Shown piece after piece: positions 59,633 through 64,000 of a stretch of DNA of 64,000 nucleotides (positions are counted from its first letter, which is position 1; every line of letters begins with the position of its first letter). Source of the DNA: Hansfordia pulvinata (Eukaryota > Ascomycota > Sordariomycetes > Xylariales); contig BJKQ01000003.1 of NCBI GenBank assembly GCA_006538405.1, forward strand, positions 2,480,001 through 2,544,000. The letters run 5' to 3'. The notes beneath the pieces are model-generated. The model ran no database searches and was not told the origin of the DNA. It worked only from the letters and a program-made list of their open reading frames with translations. The position numbers were made by a program, and so were the translations under genes.

Positions 59633-60549
59633 TCACAGCTTGAGGTTAAACGCCTCCGACCCCTGCGCCCCGAACGCCCTCGCCCCCTCGACGAGACACG
59701 AGCGGCCCCCATCCCCCTCTCCCTCCCCCTCCCCATCGCGGTTGCCGCGGCCGCCGCCGCCGAGCCACCCGACGCGGTGGTCAACGAACTGCTCCACCGC
59801 CGGCCTCAGCAGGCCCTCGTGCAGCCCAAAGTCGTCCACGGTCCCGACCCGGAGGATCAGCAGGCCCGGCCGGCCCGAGCTGCGCCGCGCCATCAGCGTC
59901 CCGCACCGCCCGCAAAACCGGCTGGTCATCGTGTTGCCCGAGCGGATCGTGTCCCGCTTGGCGAAGTCGCGGACCAGGTGCTGCTGCTCCCCTTCCCCCT
60001 CTTCTTCTTCCCCTCCTGCCCCATGAGCGATCGTCCCCGCCACGGTCGACGACGAGGGAGAGTCAGAGGAGGTGGTGGAGGTGGTGGTGGTGGTGGTGGC
60101 GGCCGCGCGGGAAACCCCTCGAACCCACCGCACGCGGTCCTCGCGCACGATGAAGTTGGTCGCGAACATGGACGCCGTCACCTTGCGGCAGTCGGTGCAG
60201 TGACACACAAACGACTTGCGGAGGCCGTCGCCCGAGGTGGGCTTTTGGCCGGTGAGGAGGGGGGTAAAGCGAAAATCAGCCAAGGTTCCTTCCCCAGGCA
60301 GCCAGCCCACCGTTTCCTACACGGTCGCGGGCAGAAGCCTTTATTCGGATGGTGCGAAGAGGTGGGCAGCACAGGAAAGACGGCAGACACAAGATGAAGA
60401 AAAAATCAGAGAGAAGAAAAAAAAATCGAATCACAACTCACAAAGATCAGCTGCACGCCTCCGCAGTAGCACGTCGCCGTGGCGCCGCCCTCGACCGGCC
60501 CGCCCCCCAGCGGAAACGACGACGGCGCGTCGAGTTTCTTTGCAGCCAT
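59633..60549 (-). CDS. GFA/CENP-V family zinc enzyme (glutathione-dependent formaldehyde-activating type)
   Basis: Zinc-binding beta-fold protein. Family members bind glutathione adducts or act as carbon-sulphur lyases; the substrate here is unknown. Exon 1 is 60549-60442 and exon 2 is 60241-59633. The 200-nt intron starts GTGAGT and ends AAAAG after a pyrimidine tract, phase 0; 238 residues. Exon 1 gives ATCYCGGVQLIF (CxC pair). Exon 2 opens PTSGDGLRKS, then FVCHCTDCRKVTASMFATNF (CxxC site) and the third site RFCGRCGTLMARR, so all zinc Cys are present. Between sites lies a Thr/Ser/Glu-rich insertion (about 50 residues) not usual in the family. The C-terminus has LLILRVGTVDDFGL and a Gly/Glu-rich loop. 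No signal peptide is seen; cytosolic. Confidence 0.9.
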
Positions 60550-61199
60550 CTTCTTCGAATCGCAAATCTCTCTCTGTGCTCGTGAGCAAGTGTCGTGGCA
60601 GAGTCCCGGGTCTTTGACGTCGTCCTCCACGTGAGACGACCAGCCTATTGATTCGGGGGGGTAAATAAGTATGCGCCCCACAGCCTCCCTGGCCCCATCG
60701 CTGGACCTCGGCAGTTGTGTCTTGGGAATCACTGACACCGCCCTGGCTAGTCCTCGCGTTGATGGCGGAGCGTTGGTCCCAAAGTCTACCAGCTAAGCCC
60801 CGAGCTTATGAGGCAAACATGCTGCAGTGGGGAAGTCCTCGCGGCAGCCAAAGCTGAAGCTAGTGACCTCGGATGAGTGGCTGGTCACAAGCTTCAAATT
60901 GAAACCTACATAGTCCTGCGGGCGCGGATTGTGTGGCCCAACACGGGACACGGGCATTTGTAACACGGTAATGGTCACCTGGAAGCTGACTGCTTCTTCG
61001 CCCTCGCAGGGGGCATTCTCTGTGCGGCCTCGCTTCCACGCCGACTGGAAGTATTCTTTTGCAGAGGTTCTACCTTCTCACTGGAGCCCGCCACCCAGCC
61101 CCAGAATCGCCGCCCTAGGCTGGCGTAGATACATATGATTTGCTGCCAGTCTATGGGTCCGTGTCAATTGCAAAGGCTTCTATACAAAATAATGACTGC
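60550..61199. other. Intergenic, no gene recognised
   Basis: 650 bp between two minus-strand genes, so it is the promoter of the GFA gene and the 3' flank of PNGase A. A tRNA-like D-arm string near 60780-60800 was examined and rejected. Confidence 0.5.
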
Positions 61200-63375
61200 T
61201 CAAGTTCCACTCGTCTTGCCTGCGAATGTGTCCTTGTGCTGACCGGCATCAGTTGGCGACAGGCGAGGATGATCGTGCCCAACTGCAAGACCCTTGAAAG
61301 TTATTTGTCTCGGGCTGCCTTGCAAGCTTGGACTAACCTCGTCAACTTCCCATGAACTCATCTGATGGTCCGTGCTGTGCGTCTGCAAGCTTCTTGTGGT
61401 GACACCCTGATGTCGCTGGGAGTCCCCTGTGATCGTGTTGTTGACGGCGGTGACGTTGCGAAAGTAAAGCTCCGTGTCAGACGCCGGGGTGAGGCCATCA
61501 CCATTCGAAAGCCCACTGAATGCGTATATCTGATTCGTTGTCCCGAATCCCGAACTATTCTTGCCGTCTGCCGTTTGGGTAAACCATGCTATGCCATCAC
61601 GAGATGTTCTCAATTGCGAGGCTGAGTATTCGGCTTTTCCTGCGCCCTCAAACGCTTCAAGACCCGTTGGATGAACGGAGTTGCCCTCGACGTATCTCTC
61701 AAGCCCCTGGACAAGATGACCAAATATGGAAAAATTGCCTCGCGATTCATCGGTAGTGGTGTTGCAATACAGCGGATAGTCGTAGTTGGACTTGGAGGAT
61801 GAGTTGGGACCCTCGGCCGAATCCGTGCCAGTGATGACGAGATTGTTGATTTGATTGTAGCCATAGTTGCCGAAGAACCCATTATTCGAATAGCTCAGGG
61901 TTTGAGACCAGACAGCCTCGCTCGTCTGGCCTCGAATGTTGATGGTTGAACGTACCTCCAGGCTTCGTTTCACCACGGTGTTGTATGTCAGCGTCTCGTT
62001 GAATCCGGTCGCATTCTGCGAGATGGAGTGAGATAGAGACAGGCTGGGCCCATCGGTAGAGACGATGGGCCGAGTTCCCGTGGTGATGGCGGTCGCTTCG
62101 TCCAACCAGATGAAGACCTTGCCAGTGACCACCCATGTGTCATCAACAGACTGAGTGAATTGTGCGCTGGAAGAGCCATCATCACGGATTCCTGATATCT
62201 CGACCGTGAAGATGTGCTCGGCCCCATCGCAGAGCAAGGGCAGCCAAGGCGTAATATCGATCTCGTGTTCCTTAAGATCAAAAGCCTGGATGCCCACGAT
62301 GGGACGGTGGAGACTCGGCACGACCCCTCCGGTGAAGATGACCGGGAATGGCCAGTCGACACCGGCCAACATGCCATCTATGAAGACCCGGACTTCCCGA
62401 AAAGGCGACAATCCTGGAAGCTCGCCCACCGTTTGGTTGAATGTGTAGGCATCGCTCTGCAGCACGTTGCTCCACCAGAACTCCTCGTTGGCTTGTCCAT
62501 TAGCGGAGACGGAGAAAACAGCCCGCTTGGCATTGCGAGGGAAGGAAATGGCACTGGTAGCGTTCTGCTCGGGCAGACTGAAGTGGCTAGGCTCATTGAA
62601 GACCCCCTTCTTGCTGAGATGGGAATTACGGCATCGGCGGGAGGGACAGCATCCGGTGCCACTTCGACTTGGAAGAAAGTGGCAGTCAGGGTGGTATTGA
62701 AAGACCCAGTATACTTGTCGTTGATCAGGTTGCCGAGGTCAAAGATGACGGTCTGGGGTGATCGCCACAAATAGAGGTATTCCGTCATGTCCTTCAGGTA
62801 AGTCCAGCGTATGCCGGGGGCGTGTACTGGTTCTGCGGTAGATGTGCGCCAGACTTCGGTGTCGCCGAAGAACATCAGGGCCAAGCGGTCAAATTGGCGG
62901 CCCTCAGAGACGACGGTCAAGTTGGCAACCACGCGATTGAACGCGCAGGTGGGAGGGGTGTATTTTCCTGGGGCGCAGTCAGTGTCCAGTGGCCTGCGGC
63001 GGAAGCGTCGATTATCAAACGCGGGGCTCCGGACTGACCGATGAATGGCTGGCCATAGCTGGAGGCAAATACGTGGTCCATCAGAGTCACGTCGCAGGAT
63101 GGGCCATGCGAAGAGGGCGCGGGGTCGGCGTCATTGGAACTGTCGCTCTCTGGATTTCTCAATGTGGACGGACCGCTGGGGGTGAGCACTGGGCTAGAGA
63201 CCTCAAAACAGTCCAAAACAGGGCTCATCGATGGCGCAGCTGGCTGGAGACCTGCCGTATCGCGAGCAACTGGGCCAAGATGCTCAGGCATGGGCGGCAT
63301 AACCCGCGCAAGCGGGATCATGCCAGAGACGCCTGTCGCAGCGAGGAGCCATGGTAGGGATCGCAGCGACATCAT
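61200..63375 (-). CDS. Secreted peptide-N-glycosidase A (PNGase A)
   Basis: Acid amidase that releases N-glycans from glycopeptides by cutting at the Asn side chain, acting in the secretory path or outside the cell. About 701 residues. Exon 1, 63375-63039, has a signal peptide (MMSLRSLPWLLAATGVSG) and ends LMDHVFASSYGQPFIG. The 71-nt intron 63038-62968 starts GTCAGT and ends CCCAG, phase 1. Exon 2 begins KYTPPTCAFNRVVANLTVV. Hallmarks: GRQFDRLALMFFGDTEVWR, PGIRWTYLKDMTEYL, VIFDLGNLINDKYTG, FREVRVFIDGMLAG, FPVIFTGGVVPSLHRPIVG, HEIDITPWLPLLCDG. Many NxS/T sites fit a secreted protein. The frame breaks at 62603-62607: one extra base in that run of five joins PISARRG to VFNEPSHFSLPEQ and the missing EEFWWSNVLQSD. 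The last about 60 residues are unlike the family and may include an unrecognised intron. Confidence 0.9.
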
Positions 63376-64000
63376 GAGCGTCGAGTGAATGTCTGTCGCC
63401 GTGGGTTGGAGATGTATTCACGATGGTTGCGGCAGTCGCACGCACACCCAAACGGGGAGATTAGTCCGGCTCTCTGGGGATCCCGGGCTTAGTCGGTTGC
63501 TGCGCGGTGAGTCGCGGTGGGCTAGTTGAGGTCGCTGTTGCGGCTGGGCTTGATGTGCCTGACAAATTTCGATCCAGGCACCCATTGCCGAGGTCGGGGA
63601 GAAGTGAATGGCATGAATGGAGGCCAAGGGGTTGTGGTTGGCGCACGGTGAGGACGACTCAATCTGCGACAGGTTGGGGGATGTCTCACGCCGCCCGGGC
63701 ACCTGCCGGTTGCAAGTACGTGCCCGCGCTCAGGGCCGCGCCTTCCTTCCTCCTAATGTCAGCTCAGGCTGGGAATAGCTTCAAATTGGAGCAGAGTACG
63801 AGTACTATTGCTTGTGCCGCTACCTTACCTTGGATAAGTAATCGATCTTCCATCATGCGAGGTTGGCTGTAATGATTGCGTATTGGCTGCAAAGTACATA
63901 GGTACCGGAAAACATGCCTGCCACATTTGGAGATCGGATCGGACCTGCGTGGAGTACGGTTAATGTGGGTTGAGGTATTCGGCTAAGTTTCCTCGGCGTC
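63376..64000. other. Intergenic, right end
   Basis: Promoter side of PNGase A. Only short unsupported frames, with the window edge at 64000. Confidence 0.5.

Noticed and set aside
60777..60805. tRNA-like string (GCTTAGCTGGTAGA on the minus strand)
   Set aside because: Resembles a D arm, but there is no matching acceptor stem, anticodon stem or TTC arm.

Overview
The window looks like chromosomal DNA of a filamentous ascomycete (Pezizomycotina, most likely Sordariomycetes). Genes carry short 54-250 nt GT-AG introns with CTAAC/CTGAC-type branch sites, codons are strongly G/C-ending, and there is a split nuclear tRNA-Lys(CTT). The families are fungal: GH72 glucanosyltransferase, Zn2Cys6 regulator, But2-type secreted protein, MARVEL proteins, PNGase A, and an HNH-like/APH fusion. 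Genes are widely spaced and on both strands. No rRNA, CRISPR array, transposase or reverse transcriptase was seen.

Layout. 1-6.1 kb is gene-free and rich in microsatellites (GTCT, ACCT, GA, CT, poly-C). At 6.1-7.2 kb lies a C2H2/C2HC zinc-finger gene whose first intron holds a (CT)47 tract. A tRNA-Lys with a 32-nt intron lies at 8.3 kb. 11.9-13.6 kb encodes a secreted But2-like protein, and 14.5-16.0 kb a GPI-anchored GH72 transglycosylase. 16-21.3 kb is nearly empty, with one weak ORF at 18.3-18.8 kb. 21.4-22.4 kb encodes a secreted protein with degenerate kinase-like motifs, followed by an opposite-strand hypothetical gene. 24.7-26.6 kb is an HNH-like/aminoglycoside-phosphotransferase gene with one premature TAG. 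28.0-30.2 kb is a CAX-type cation/H+ exchanger with a long N-terminal extension. 31.3-33.1 kb holds two convergent small secreted cysteine-containing proteins.

36.5-41.4 kb holds a 917-residue Zn2Cys6 regulator followed by a FAD monooxygenase on the same strand. A beta-lactamase-like serine hydrolase gene converges on it (41.8-43.5 kb). An aldo-keto reductase relic lies at 45 kb, and a THG-repeat, stress-protein-like gene at 46.2-47.5 kb. Two four-helix MARVEL membrane proteins lie at 50.8 and 55.5 kb, a hypothetical secreted protein at 57.6-59.0 kb, a GFA/CENP-V zinc enzyme at 59.6-60.5 kb, and a secreted PNGase A at 61.2-63.4 kb.

Two themes run through the window. Many products go to the cell surface or outside (GH72, But2-like, kinase-like, two small Cys proteins, MARVELs, PNGase A). 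In seven genes the reading frame breaks in a G- or C-rich stretch, nearly always at a short run, and restoring one base at each break rejoins a conserved or family-like protein. All of these shifts go the same way, which points to under-called homopolymers in the assembly more than to decay. The exceptions are the APH gene (clean nonsense codon) and the aldo-keto reductase (different shift, missing body), which look truly damaged.
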